From: CAZGNZ01 sp964527215
GTDB lineage: Bacteria > Fidelibacterota > Marinisomatia > SCGC-AAA003-L08 > JACNLC01
DNA length: 16,816 nt
Assembly (NCBI GenBank): GCA_964527215.1
Contig: CAZGNZ010000062.1
Coordinates: forward strand, 1 to 16,816
Direction: 5' to 3'
The translations under genes were made by a program, and so were the position numbers. The first letter of the stretch is position 1; every line of letters starts with the position of its first letter. Positions 1 to 8,854 of the stretch are shown here, one piece after another. The notes below the pieces were generated by a model. It saw nothing but the letters and a program-made list of their open reading frames with translations, was not told where the DNA came from and searched no databases.

Positions 1-281
1 ATATTATTAACTTACACTGATTACCAATCTAGTATTCAGGGGGTGGCCAAAATAAAGACCTTTTAAGAACAAGTATTCTTTACGGTTCAGCGAAGAATCA
101 TATTGTAGAAAAAATCAGACAGCAAGTGGGAATATGCTTACGGATGGTCTTTCCCGCAGCAGCAGACCTGTCCCGCAACCACGACGGACATGCGGTCCCA
201 AAACCATTTTCCGTGGATTGATATGGAGTCATTGGACCAGAATTACCCCTGACGTTCAAACCAGGTGATAGATAGGAAATA

Positions 282-972
282 TCACAGAATTTTCCTGACG
301 ACCGGAATCCTGCGAATAAAGAATGGCAGCGCAAAACAACTGCCGACAACTGGAAGAGCCAATAACATAAATTTTAATACAAGCGGCATTTCAATTTTTT
401 GCGCACTCAGGGAAATCAGCACTGCCACCGGCGGATCAATGATATAAACGGTGTTGGCACAGTTTGAAAATTCTCGCCAGAGTTTTCCTGGCGGTGAAAC
501 ACATGTTTTGATAAGCCGACAATTCCAATTATCAATACCGTGCCTTTGACTTGTTCCCAAATTGAAAAAACAAGAGACTGGACATGCCATCCGCCCATGA
601 AGGGATCAATATTTCCTAAGGCAGCATCGCCCAAGTAAATGATCGTTGGAAACAGAAAAAACATCATTCCCTGTGCTGTAAAAAACAGGCAGCACCGGTT
701 TTGAATGTCAGCGAATCCAGACAGCGATTTTTGTACGCCGCTGCACCTAAAATCAGGAACATGACATACTGGGGACAATGAGCAAGCTGAAATCCAAAAG
801 GTTCCGGACACCATCCAACAGGAAACCTGCAACGAACAAAAATTGTAATCAGTCCAAGTACCGCGGCAAAATTCAGAATTCCTGGATTACGCGGCTTTGA
901 ACGTGACAGTCTTGAGCTGAAACCCGGTTGTATATCCAGGTCACTTAATACAGGACCGATGAGTAGAGGCGG
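282..972 (-). pseudogene. Decayed acyltransferase family 3 membrane protein, C-terminal half only
   Basis: Three minus-strand frames together read like the C-terminal half of an acyltransferase-3 (OafA/MdoC-type) integral membrane protein, a family that acylates cell-surface glycans. The first frame (972 to 664) contains FPVGWCPEPFGFQLAHCPQY followed by VMFLILGAAAY, matching the family's 'RFPVGW...FQLAHFPQYI..F.LG..AY' region. Near 680-690 the frame shifts into GGWHVQSLVFSIWEQ, equivalent to the family's 'GGW..QSL.YA.WE'. Near 480 it shifts again into NTVYIIDPPVAVLISL and ends IRRIPVVRKIL with stop TGA at 282-284, a typical family C-terminus. The usual histidine of 'YIIHPP' is aspartate here. 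The N-terminal half, with the catalytic-type histidine and the first membrane helices, is absent: the stop of the neighbouring kinase gene lies only about 160 bases upstream. I see this as a truncated, frameshifted relic, not expected to make a working enzyme. Sequencing error could explain one shift but not the missing half. Confidence 0.8.
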
Positions 973-1133
973 TTACGGGCCTTTTTCATCATCGCATGAA
1001 CCGATATGATTACTGGTCATTTATGCGCCATTGCAGGACTGATCAACTGAATCAAAACGGATTGAATTTATATCAGTCATGTCATCCGACGGGATATTTT
1101 CCAATTTAATAATACAACGGTGCCATCCACATG

Positions 1134-4100
1134 CTAAACTCTTGCCTGATAACTGGTATCGGCGAATTCTATCCGGCAGGTTACACCCTCATCCGCTGCA
1201 AATGATATCGCTCCCTGAAGCTGGTGCGTTGCAATCATGATAATACTCTGCAGGCCCAGGGTTTCCTGTGCATAAAAGTCAAATCCCTGTGGTACACCGA
1301 TTCCGTCATCGGAAACGTGAAACGCGATGTTCTCATGATCGTCTATAGTAAGCCGGATATGAATTTCGCCTGATCTGTCGTTCGGAAATGCATGTTTAAA
1401 GGCATTGGACATGAGTTCGTTCAGCAGCAGCCCGCATGGAATCGCCGTGTCAATCAGCACAGAAACCGGTTCAATGTTCAGTTTCAATGATACTTTCGAG
1501 GGGGAGAGAGAATACCCCTGTCGTATAAGTTCTGCCAGTTCAGGGATGTATTCCTGGAGCTGAATTCTGGAAAGATTCTGCGACTGGTACAGTTTCTGGT
1601 GTACCAACGCCATTCCCTGGATCTTATGTTCCATTTCTTTCACAATACGGTTCACCTCAGTGCTTTTGCTAAAGGCTGCCTGAAGCTTGAGCATTGACTG
1701 GATGACATTCATATTGTTTTTGGTGCGGTGATACAATTCCCGCAGAAGTGTTTCTTTCTCTCTGAGTGCATCCGTGATTTGCTCAGTATTCAATTTTTGC
1801 CTGGTTGTATCCTGGACCGTTGAAATCATCAGATTCTCATCAGACAATGGTATATTCCAGGCATATACATACCTCTCTTCACCGGTACTGGTGACGATTT
1901 TCAGATCTTTCCAGCGCATCCGTTCCGGGGCTCCACTTTCAATATCAGACATGATCATCGATTTCATTTCATTGCGAACCACAGGGTCGGGAAAGACTTT
2001 TTCGAAAAATATATCGAAATTGGTGATTATATCCTTGGACCATCCGTATATTTTTTCAAACTCGCGGTTCATGTATTTTACATCGCCATCATCAATTGTA
2101 TTAATTGCAAATCCTATCGGCATGTTGTCCAGAATTCTTTCAATGTACTCATTTCGATCCTGAAGTCTCTGTAGAATTTGTTTATGTTCTGTAATATCCT
2201 TCGTCGTACCAATAAGTGCAAGAACTTTCCCTTTGCTGTCGCATCTGACTGCTTCGGCAGAATCATGAATGTATATGTATTTTTCCGATTTATGCTGTAT
2301 TCGAAATTCAACGTCAAATTTGGAAATGGATCCTTCTGTGAACCGGTAATATGCCTTTTCCACCATTGGCAAATCTTCAGGATGAATTCTTTTCAGCTGC
2401 CATTCGCGGCGTTTTTCAGGTAACGGCAGTTCGTCCGGCGTATATCCTAAAATCCGGGCCCAGCGTTCACTGTGATATGCGTTTTTATCAATCGGGATAT
2501 CATGTTCATAAATCCCCAAACCAGAAACGGATACTGCCAAAGACAATCGATTTTCGCTGATTTGAAGGGCGTCCTCTGCATGTTTTTGGTCGGTGATATC
2601 AATGAAATTGATGATGAACCGGTCACCCTCAAGTCCAAATACTGTCACCTGCAGTGTCTTGTCATACACTTCAAAATGTTCATTATAACTCAGTGCATCA
2701 CCGGTTGTGATAACATTGTCATATCGCTCGATTAAATCAGCCAGGACTTTTTCTTCAACAATTTCTGAAGCTTTTTTGCCCATAAGTCTGTCTATGCCAA
2801 TGCCCGCGTGTTCCGCAGTTGCACTGTTACATTCAAGATGTATAAAATCAACAGCCTTCCCCTCTGTATCCCGAATGATTTCACAGGAAAGGATTCCGAA
2901 GGGGGAGTGTTCATAAAAGCTTCTGAATTTTTTTTCACTTATTTTCAGTGCATTTTCAGCTTTTACCCGCTTTGTAATATCGAGTACGCCGGCAATTGCT
3001 CCGCTGTATTGGTTGTTTTCATCCAGAACAGGCGTGGTCTCAATGAGTGCATGAATATGTTCTCCGTCTTTGCGGATAAATTCAAAATCATGCTGTTCCC
3101 GAAACCCATTTTTGCGGTGTTCAAGTTTATTTTGAGCAATACTCCTGCCTGGTTCATCCATGAATTCAAACAAATGCTTTCCAATCAACTCGTCCACCGT
3201 ATATCCCAACATTTCAGCCATTCTCTGATTGACATAGGTTGTGTTGGCATTTTGATCAATATACCAGACGCCTTCACTGAGGTTTTCGATCAGCAGACGG
3301 TATTTTGCTTCGCTGTTACGCAGTGCTTTCTCTGCATATTTACTGTCTGTCACATCGCGGATTGTACATATAATGCCGTCAAAACTGTCATTTTTCAGGG
3401 TTGGAACCAACCAGCCGTTTTGCCAGACATCCGCTCCCTCAGAATTTTTAAAAGTAATTTCGTACCAGGTGGGCTGAAGGGAATTTTTGGCTTTCTTATA
3501 ACTGATGTTAAAGTGATCTGCGCTCTTTTGGGGAAAATCCGAGAGGACATTCTTTCCAATAAACGTCTCTTTTGGTACCCCGGCGATGGATTCCATTCCC
3601 CTGTTCGCATAAAATATTACGTCATCCTTATCGGTAACCCAGATACCATCCTGCACATTTTCGGTCACATCTTCAAAGAATGCTTTTAAATTCTGCAGTT
3701 CAGTTTCAGCCCGTTTGCGTTCTGTAATATCCCTGCTTGTCCCCCGAATGCTGATTACTTCTCCCTGCTCATCGAAAACAGGTATCAACACTACCAGATA
3801 ATTGTGAATTTTTCCATCAGGCATTACAGTATCGGTTTCGGTTTCTATGGTTTTCCCGGTTCTGAACACCTCCTCATGAAGCGCTTGCCATTCTTCTGCT
3901 ATTTCTCTGGGAAAACCAAGTTCAGTATGAGTTTTGCCCACGATCTCACTCTCTGAAAGACCCATGGCCTTGCATATACTCCTGTTAACCGCTGTGTGAC
4001 GGCTTTCCCGGTCGAAGCTGTATATGAAATCAGGTGTGTTGTCAACAAGCAGACGATAATTTTCTTCACTTTTCCGCAGTGCCGAAAGGGCTTCCTTTTC

Positions 4101-5228
4101 CGCGGTAACATTGTGAGAGCAGAAGACGACAAATTGACGATTGTCTGATGTTTTCTGAATTGGATACAATGTGTCCACGGAATGATACGGTTGTCCGGAA
4201 ACAATGATGCTGTCTTCATATTTGATTTGCCTTCCAGTATCGATGGCTTTCTGATATCGATTCACCGTGTTCAGCAGAGTTTCTTCATCCAACCCCAGCA
4301 ACCCAAGAATTATATCTGCCAAAGTCTGACCAATCAAGTCATCCGCGGTAATGGATAACCCATACTGATTGCAGGTATCCAGATATGACTGATTGGCTTC
4401 AACAACTCTGAATGTTCTGTCGCCTTCATATTCAACAAGAACCTGCAAATCCCTGTTGCTGTTAAAAATAATGGATAAGTGGTCCCGACTTTCCCTTAAC
4501 CGGGTTTCAACTTTTTTCCGGTCTGTTATATTTTCAACAACCGCAAGAATCCTGTCAATCCTTCCTGATTCGCTTTTGAGAGGGACGGTCTTGTACAGCT
4601 GGTCCTGGTTGTTGATACGCAGTTCAAACTCCTGCTGATTACCGCGAAACGTTTTAACATATTGCTCTTTTACAAATGCAGCTTGTTCGCCGAACACCTG
4701 TTCCAGTGTCAGACCAACATATGATTCCGGGTCCAGATTATTTTCCTGGAATTCCTTTCCGGCAGTAAAGCCGATGGTGAAGTCCTTTTCAATAATTGAA
4801 ATGTATGAATGGGGGTAGTTTTCAGCAATTTGTTGAAGCAGTGAGTTCTGTGTCAGCAGTTCCTGTGTTTTTTCTTCAAGCATGGACTGCAGTTTTTGTG
4901 TTTCACCTCCTGAAAGTGATTCCAGTTCGTGTTTTTTCAGGATCACTGCCAATAATGACAACGCACTGGTGATAAGAATCTGATCCGCAGTATTCAAATC
5001 ATTGAAATGATCAAATACAAGATACCCAAATTGTAAATCACCCGACTTAATGGGAATACTTTCAGGAGGGGCACTGATATTGTTCGCGGTGATATGCACG
5101 TCGGTATCAGGCCAGATATTCCCAAAAACCTTCATAAAGCGCGACACTGCAAGCTCCGGATCAGTTATGCGGGCGAGTTCTCCCATGAGTAAAAACAGTT
5201 CATGTGCAGTTGCATCAGCGGATTTCAT
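1134..5228 (-). CDS. Soluble multi-PAS sensor histidine kinase (HisKA_2 type), eight PAS domains
   Basis: This 1364-residue cytoplasmic sensor kinase has no membrane segment or signal peptide. A GAF-like N-terminal region (about 1-105) and a short coiled coil (about 105-135) precede about eight PAS domains at roughly 131-240, 248-378, 386-505, 513-635, 640-757, 762-885, 888-1015 and 1022-1145. Most end in the DIT-type PAC motif (for example RDITERK, LDITKR, KDITEHK). The HisKA_2 dimerisation domain has ELYHRTKNNMNVIQS with H1167 as predicted phosphoacceptor. The ATPase domain follows with N-box LLNELMSNAFKHAF (1268-1281), DDGIG (1307-1311) and GLQ (1325-1327). Start ATG at 5228 has only a weak GTGAG Shine-Dalgarno. 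It is transcribed alone, and no receiver gene is next to it. Its kinase core closely resembles that of the kinase at 8851-11487, including the last residues (YQ-R-V), so they are probably paralogues. The ligands of the PAS domains cannot be told from sequence; no heme-binding signature is obvious. Confidence 0.95.
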   Translation of the reverse strand: MKSADATAHELFLLMGELARITDPELAVSRFMKVFGNIWPDTDVHITANNISAPPESIPIKSGDLQFGYLVFDHFNDLNTADQILITSALSLLAVILKKHELESLSGGETQKLQSMLEEKTQELLTQNSLLQQIAENYPHSYISIIEKDFTIGFTAGKEFQENNLDPESYVGLTLEQVFGEQAAFVKEQYVKTFRGNQQEFELRINNQDQLYKTVPLKSESGRIDRILAVVENITDRKKVETRLRESRDHLSIIFNSNRDLQVLVEYEGDRTFRVVEANQSYLDTCNQYGLSITADDLIGQTLADIILGLLGLDEETLLNTVNRYQKAIDTGRQIKYEDSIIVSGQPYHSVDTLYPIQKTSDNRQFVVFCSHNVTAEKEALSALRKSEENYRLLVDNTPDFIYSFDRESRHTAVNRSICKAMGLSESEIVGKTHTELGFPREIAEEWQALHEEVFRTGKTIETETDTVMPDGKIHNYLVVLIPVFDEQGEVISIRGTSRDITERKRAETELQNLKAFFEDVTENVQDGIWVTDKDDVIFYANRGMESIAGVPKETFIGKNVLSDFPQKSADHFNISYKKAKNSLQPTWYEITFKNSEGADVWQNGWLVPTLKNDSFDGIICTIRDVTDSKYAEKALRNSEAKYRLLIENLSEGVWYIDQNANTTYVNQRMAEMLGYTVDELIGKHLFEFMDEPGRSIAQNKLEHRKNGFREQHDFEFIRKDGEHIHALIETTPVLDENNQYSGAIAGVLDITKRVKAENALKISEKKFRSFYEHSPFGILSCEIIRDTEGKAVDFIHLECNSATAEHAGIGIDRLMGKKASEIVEEKVLADLIERYDNVITTGDALSYNEHFEVYDKTLQVTVFGLEGDRFIINFIDITDQKHAEDALQISENRLSLAVSVSGLGIYEHDIPIDKNAYHSERWARILGYTPDELPLPEKRREWQLKRIHPEDLPMVEKAYYRFTEGSISKFDVEFRIQHKSEKYIYIHDSAEAVRCDSKGKVLALIGTTKDITEHKQILQRLQDRNEYIERILDNMPIGFAINTIDDGDVKYMNREFEKIYGWSKDIITNFDIFFEKVFPDPVVRNEMKSMIMSDIESGAPERMRWKDLKIVTSTGEERYVYAWNIPLSDENLMISTVQDTTRQKLNTEQITDALREKETLLRELYHRTKNNMNVIQSMLKLQAAFSKSTEVNRIVKEMEHKIQGMALVHQKLYQSQNLSRIQLQEYIPELAELIRQGYSLSPSKVSLKLNIEPVSVLIDTAIPCGLLLNELMSNAFKHAFPNDRSGEIHIRLTIDDHENIAFHVSDDGIGVPQGFDFYAQETLGLQSIIMIATHQLQGAISFAADEGVTCRIEFADTSYQARV

Positions 5229-6307
5229 AGTTTATCTCACATGTTAGGATGTCGGTTACTAAAATCAACAAGCCCCGCATACATTGACAGGTAATGCCTG
5301 CGGGTACGTGTGAAAACAACTCCCATGGCTGACCATGGATTTCTGGTTTTCACCAGTCAGTCAAACCCTGGGGTTATCAGGGTGATCTGTTTCCGGGTAT
5401 GCTGCCTTGCAAAACGCACTGGGTGATAAATCAATTTGCGTTTCTGATCCTAATCTGTTAACGGCAACCGCTTGATAATCAAATCTTCAAGAATAAAAGA
5501 TTCAATTGGTCGATCATCGAGCGCAGATTAAAGCGGCTGTTACACCACAAACTGCAGGTTTGCAGCATTAGGCTATGATGTCATGGGACAGGGAGTACAG
5601 CATCAATGAATCAAGTATTCCTGCAAAAAAGCAGGGGGTTAAACCCGGAAAGGGGTGTCTCAGCTGTCAGGTGACACTTCCGCTCCGGCGGCAGCGAAAA
5701 CTATCGGATTTACATACGATACCGCTGCAGCGATACTGCGATCTGAGGGGTGTTTTCCATCAAAAAGGTTTTTTTGAAGTTTGCAAAATGCCGTTTACCC
5801 AGATCATATCCCACCCTTTTTTGGCGACCCTGTCATCAAGAAATTTACATATATTTATGCAGATATGGGTGAAATAGCGTGCTATAAGCGTGATTTTGAG
5901 TGAATTCTATATTGTATTTTACTGGTAAAAATCAGCTAATAGGAGATGCGGATCAATTCCGGGTTCAGGATTCCACGTCAATTCCCAGACAATACATCCC
6001 GGAATACATGTTTGCCCGTTCTCCGAATTCGTGCACCCTTGGCGTACAGGGCAGGTGCTGAGGGGAAAATATTTGCATTTATGCATCCCGCAATTCACAT
6101 AACCAATTGAAAGGTTGAACGGTCGGTAGGAATTCAAGTGGCATTTTCAGGATTTTGATTGTTTATCCTGTCTGGGGAATCGCGTCATCTGCAATGTTCA
6201 GCTGCAGTGGGGGTGGATGTTCCGCATATTGCGGTAAAATGATAACAGGTCGTTAAAACTTTAAATCGATAGAGTGGAAGCTCGTCTGACCATGACTGGT
6301 ATTCAGG
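5229..6307. other. 1.1-kb gap without a convincing gene
   Basis: The interval between the large kinase and the methyltransferase holds no open frame I can assign. A 100-codon plus-strand frame (5575-5877) has no recognisable motif and no Shine-Dalgarno. A cysteine-rich minus-strand frame (6137-5919) would need a TTG start. The part next to the kinase carries several inverted repeats: CCCGCA at 5274-5279 with TGCGGG at 5299-5304, a nested palindrome at 5310-5353, and CCCTG at 5366-5370 with CAGGG at 5378-5382. A short perfect hairpin, CCGCA-TAT-TGCGG, lies at 6222-6234, about 75 bases beyond the methyltransferase stop. It lacks a U-tract, so it is not a clear terminator. The kinase promoter should lie here, but no strong -35/-10 pair stands out. 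Confidence 0.6.
5310..5353. repeat. Nested inverted repeat upstream of the multi-PAS kinase gene
   Basis: Outer arms GTGAAAAC (5310-5317) and GTTTTCAC (5346-5353) are perfect 8-base complements. They enclose two copies of CCATGG (5323-5328 and 5333-5338), which also pair with each other across CTGA. The element sits 80-125 bases upstream of the kinase start codon, where an operator or leader hairpin would be expected. A binding protein is not identifiable. Confidence 0.5.
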
Positions 6308-7285
6308 TCATTTATTTCCACGATAACCATCGGCTGGGTGCTGTGCACCCTTATAGTACTGAACCATTTCCTTTTCTGAAATGCTGCTCTGACTTTTTTC
6401 CCCAATGAAATAAACTGCACTGGCCGCATCAACCGCGAAATTCTGCGGTACCAGCCGATCAAAATACTGCAGCCAGAAAAATAAGAGTTTCACTATTTTG
6501 CCAATATTACGATTTCTGAATAATCCTGAAAAAAAGTATTCCAGCGACCATAAATGCTGTGTTCCAATACCGGCAATTACTCCGCTGGAAACCTCTGAGA
6601 ATTTCCGAAACAGGAAACGATGTCCGCTTTCTGTAAACCTGGTAAAATCATAAGCACCCTCATGCACCATCTGCATAAACGGAGTCTCGGAATACACCAT
6701 ACCTCCCGGTTTAAGTACCCGATCTATTTCCGATACCACTTTAGCCGGATCTAGTACGTGCTCCAGAACCGCCTGAACAATCACGCCGTCAAATGAACCG
6801 TTTTTTAGAGGAATACTGTGTGCATCAGCGATAAACTGGGTATTTACACTTCGATAAATATCAAATGATACCACATGTATTTGCTCATCATCATATAATG
6901 ACTGCAGACCTTTCCCTTTGGAACCGCCGCCGATTATTAAAACTCGGACGGAAGAGGCGGGGGATTGGCGGTTGTGCTTCAGTTTTTGAATAAAGAGGCG
7001 GACAGCTTTGATGGTGTTTCCTGAGGTTGGAGATATCAATGTCCTGATCATTTTTGCCGCCGGTGATGTGCCTCGACGCGGAAAAATGGATCGACCCTGT
7101 GACCGGAACAGTTGTTCCCTGTCAAGAATGCTTGTATCAAAATCAACAAGCACCGGGTGTTCACCAATTGAATCGTAGGTTTTGCCGGCGGGTGATCTGT
7201 ACATGCCAGTCTGGATTTTTATGAGGGGGGAATGGTCTGAGGGACATATAAAGTCATTTGCAATTTCCTGTATTGTAATCAGCAT
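6308..7285 (-). CDS. Class I SAM-dependent methyltransferase with Trm112-like N-terminus
   Basis: This 325-residue predicted cytoplasmic methyltransferase has a short Trm112-like segment at about residues 8-50 (FICPSDHSPL, then YRSPAGKTYDSIGEHPVLVD). Such segments normally bind zinc through several cysteines, but only C14 remains here. The Rossmann fold follows: motif I VLIIGGGSKGKG (115-126), acidic loop FDIY with D142, the motif around DAHSIPLKNGSFDGVIV (154-170), VLEHV (173-177) and VLKPGG (190-195), typical of Methyltransf_11 enzymes. The VYSETPFMQMVHEGAYDFTR stretch (197-216) resembles methyltransferases found in surface-polysaccharide and sugar-nucleotide loci. The substrate is not known. 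ATG at 7283-7285 has a good CGGAG Shine-Dalgarno five to six bases upstream. It is transcribed alone, with a very A+T-rich region upstream. A glycan role is an inference from similarity, only weakly supported by the neighbouring acyltransferase relic. Confidence 0.88.
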   Translation of the reverse strand: MLITIQEIANDFICPSDHSPLIKIQTGMYRSPAGKTYDSIGEHPVLVDFDTSILDREQLFRSQGRSIFPRRGTSPAAKMIRTLISPTSGNTIKAVRLFIQKLKHNRQSPASSVRVLIIGGGSKGKGLQSLYDDEQIHVVSFDIYRSVNTQFIADAHSIPLKNGSFDGVIVQAVLEHVLDPAKVVSEIDRVLKPGGMVYSETPFMQMVHEGAYDFTRFTESGHRFLFRKFSEVSSGVIAGIGTQHLWSLEYFFSGLFRNRNIGKIVKLLFFWLQYFDRLVPQNFAVDAASAVYFIGEKSQSSISEKEMVQYYKGAQHPADGYRGNK

Positions 7286-7799
7286 TCTAACTCCGAAATA
7301 TGAATTTATGAGTTATTAATATGATGCATAAGTTAATAGTATATAGTATACTTTCGTTAAACCCTTATAAAAAAAACAACAGGGCTTTCCATATGAATGA
7401 ATCTAGTCTGATCATTCATGTGATCAGCAGGGTGATGCAGATGTGAAACAGTCAGAAAACGGCGGGCTGGACAGGTGGGATCAATGGATCATTCGGACAG
7501 TTTTGAACCTCCGCCTGTGTTCAACCAGCAGCCCGAATTCCAAAACTGTGAATGATCATATTGTGTCACCGTCAGTTTATCTGACTGAGGTACTATTCGG
7601 GAGAAAAATTCATGATATTGTCAGCTGTATCCAATACGCTGCTGATGACATATTTGAAGGTGCGTACCTGTTCCTGGTTTGCCTGGATCGGACCAGAATT
7701 CCATTATATTCCCGGTGGAGAGAATCAGGAGCTCATTCATCATGACGGCACGGATTTGACCGGGGCAAGCATGGACCACTGCAGAGTTGTGCCAGTTAT
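7286..7799. other. 0.5-kb gap with A+T-rich promoter region and inverted repeats
   Basis: No convincing gene lies here. A plus-strand frame from GTG 7443 to 7745 and an overlapping frame from 7612 lack family motifs and good ribosome-binding sites. The right-hand part falls just beyond the stop of the secreted-protein gene. The left part (about 7310-7385) is strongly A+T-rich with overlapping TATACT-like hexamers and probably contains the methyltransferase promoter on the minus strand. A perfect hairpin (CTGATCA-TTCATG-TGATCAG) lies at 7408-7427 and a longer inverted repeat at 7487-7557. Confidence 0.6.
7487..7557. repeat. Long inverted repeat, 17 paired bases with a 2-base bulge
   Basis: The left arm 7487-7505 (GATCATTC, then GG, then ACAGTTTTG) pairs with the right arm 7541-7557 (CAAAACTGTGAATGATC) at all 17 positions if the two G's are bulged. 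The 35-base centre also has GTTCAA at 7519-7524, which can pair with TTGAAC at 7503-7508. The arms are too long to be likely by chance. It could be a transcript hairpin between the two genes or a relic of a small inverted-repeat element. There is no U-tract next to it. Confidence 0.6.
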
Positions 7800-8270
7800 T
7801 TATCCAGTTTTTCGTTTGCCCGAACACTTTTTTTTCGGAGTGAAAACCAGTGTGACGACATCAGGCAGCAGCAGATCATGAATAAAATCACCCTCGACCC
7901 GAATCCATTCTGCAGTCACATCGTGAATCATCGAACCATCGTAATGCCCGTCCCATTCAACAGAATCTCCAGAATCGAAGATCATTTTCGACTTGAATCT
8001 CGTCTGGCTGCCGGTCTCGTAAATACTGTATGGGCATTTGTCAACGGTATATTTTACTGTCCAGAACAGTGCCCCGTCAGAAAATGACAAAGTGCCCTTC
8101 ACACTGAATAACCCCCAAAACCCTGTTGCTCTGATTTTTCCCTCGTAACATTCTCCGTCCAGTATATTGTGCTGGATATTCTCATTTGCCAGTATGTTTT
8201 CTGACAGTCCGTTCAGTCCAATGAGAAAGATCCAAAAAAAGCATTTTGATATGGTTCTTACTATTTTCAT
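7800..8270 (-). CDS. Small secreted or periplasmic protein of unknown function
   Basis: This 156-residue protein is not recognised as any family. Residues 1-29 look like a Sec signal peptide: basic MKIVRTISK, a hydrophobic core CFFWIFLIGL, and a likely cut after an ALA-type site (ILA-NE). The mature part is rich in alternating polar/hydrophobic and aromatic residues (GYW/F, VEWDGHYDG, VTLVFTPKK), consistent with a beta-sheet protein, and contains three cysteines (C42, C79, C148). It ends in a basic KKKCSGKRKTG tail. ATG at 8268-8270 is preceded by AGGAAA with about seven bases of spacing. It lies 200 bases beyond the response regulator stop, so it could be read from the kai operon if there is no terminator, or have its own promoter; neither is clear. 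Confidence 0.7.
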   Translation of the reverse strand: MKIVRTISKCFFWIFLIGLNGLSENILANENIQHNILDGECYEGKIRATGFWGLFSVKGTLSFSDGALFWTVKYTVDKCPYSIYETGSQTRFKSKMIFDSGDSVEWDGHYDGSMIHDVTAEWIRVEGDFIHDLLLPDVVTLVFTPKKKCSGKRKTG

Positions 8271-8470
8271 GCAGATTTTTCCTGTCGATGATGTTATGAA
8301 TTGCCAATGTGATTCATATAAACCGTAAATGGAAACTTGGGAATCAATATATAAATAATTGATATGCCTAAATCACCAGCAGATAAAGCCCAAACTCATA
8401 CGGTACTGGTTTTTGCTGCAGATATGAATGGCGGAATAATGTGGTCAGGGAAAAGGTATCGGCTCCAGGT

Positions 8471-8854
8471 TCATTTCTTTTCAGAAAACAGCTTGGAAAT
8501 CACAGTCTCAATACTGTCAGGTGTGATTGGCTTGACCATATAGGCAGCAGGGTTCAGCGCTTTTGCACGCGCCTTAATCTCCTCATCCGAATAACCCGTC
8601 ATAAAAATAATGTATGGATTATGAAAAGACAAGATGTTTGCAACGGCTTCAATACCGTCTATTTTTCCCGCGAGTCGAATATCCATTAAAATCACTGAGG
8701 GTTTTTCATCAGATGCCAAATCGATTGCTGCTTCACCGGTAGCAACCGGACCGACAATATCATACCCGGCTGTCTCCAGATTCATTTTCAGTAAAACTGC
8801 TGTCATGGCCTCATCTTCCACAAGCATCATTTTTATTTTTCCCGGCATTCTCAC
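8471..8854 (-). CDS. Single-domain response regulator (receiver) of the kai operon
   Basis: This 127-residue CheY-like receiver has no output domain. Expected residues are present: acidic pocket E13-D14 in LVEDE, phosphoacceptor D58 in ILMDIRL, T86 in FMTGY and K108 in MVKPI. The AGKIDGIEA segment after D58 is common in receivers paired with HisKA_2/HWE kinases. GTG at 8854 overlaps the TGA stop of the upstream kinase by four bases. An ATG two codons later (8848) has AGGG seven bases upstream and is an equally good start. The tight coupling makes the kinase at 8851-11487 the likely phosphate donor. With no DNA-binding or enzymatic domain, it must signal through protein contact or act as a phosphate sink or relay. 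The last gene of the five-gene cluster. Confidence 0.93.
   Translation of the reverse strand: MRMPGKIKMMLVEDEAMTAVLLKMNLETAGYDIVGPVATGEAAIDLASDEKPSVILMDIRLAGKIDGIEAVANILSFHNPYIIFMTGYSDEEIKARAKALNPAAYMVKPITPDSIETVISKLFSEKK

Noticed and set aside
98..349. 83-codon minus-strand frame at the left edge
   Set aside because: It overlaps the end of the acyltransferase relic in another frame and has no recognisable motif. I see nothing definite in positions 1-281.
2808..3689. 293-codon plus-strand frame inside the large kinase gene
   Set aside because: It is the antisense shadow of the PAS-coding region. The minus-strand frame has continuous domain evidence.
5575..5877. 100-codon plus-strand frame in the gap right of the large kinase
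   Set aside because: No motif, no Shine-Dalgarno, no operon context, and composition like random sequence.
5919..6137. 72-codon minus-strand frame with six cysteines
   Set aside because: It needs a TTG start, has no good ribosome-binding site and matches no family. Cysteine content alone is not enough.
7443..7745. 100-codon plus-strand frame in the gap upstream of the methyltransferase
   Set aside because: It starts with GTG without a clear ribosome-binding site, includes the 7487-7557 inverted repeat, and shows no domain pattern.
8343..8363. A+T-rich inverted repeat ATCAAT/ATTGAT after the receiver gene
   Set aside because: Six-base A/T arms are common in A+T-rich DNA and too weak for a terminator stem.
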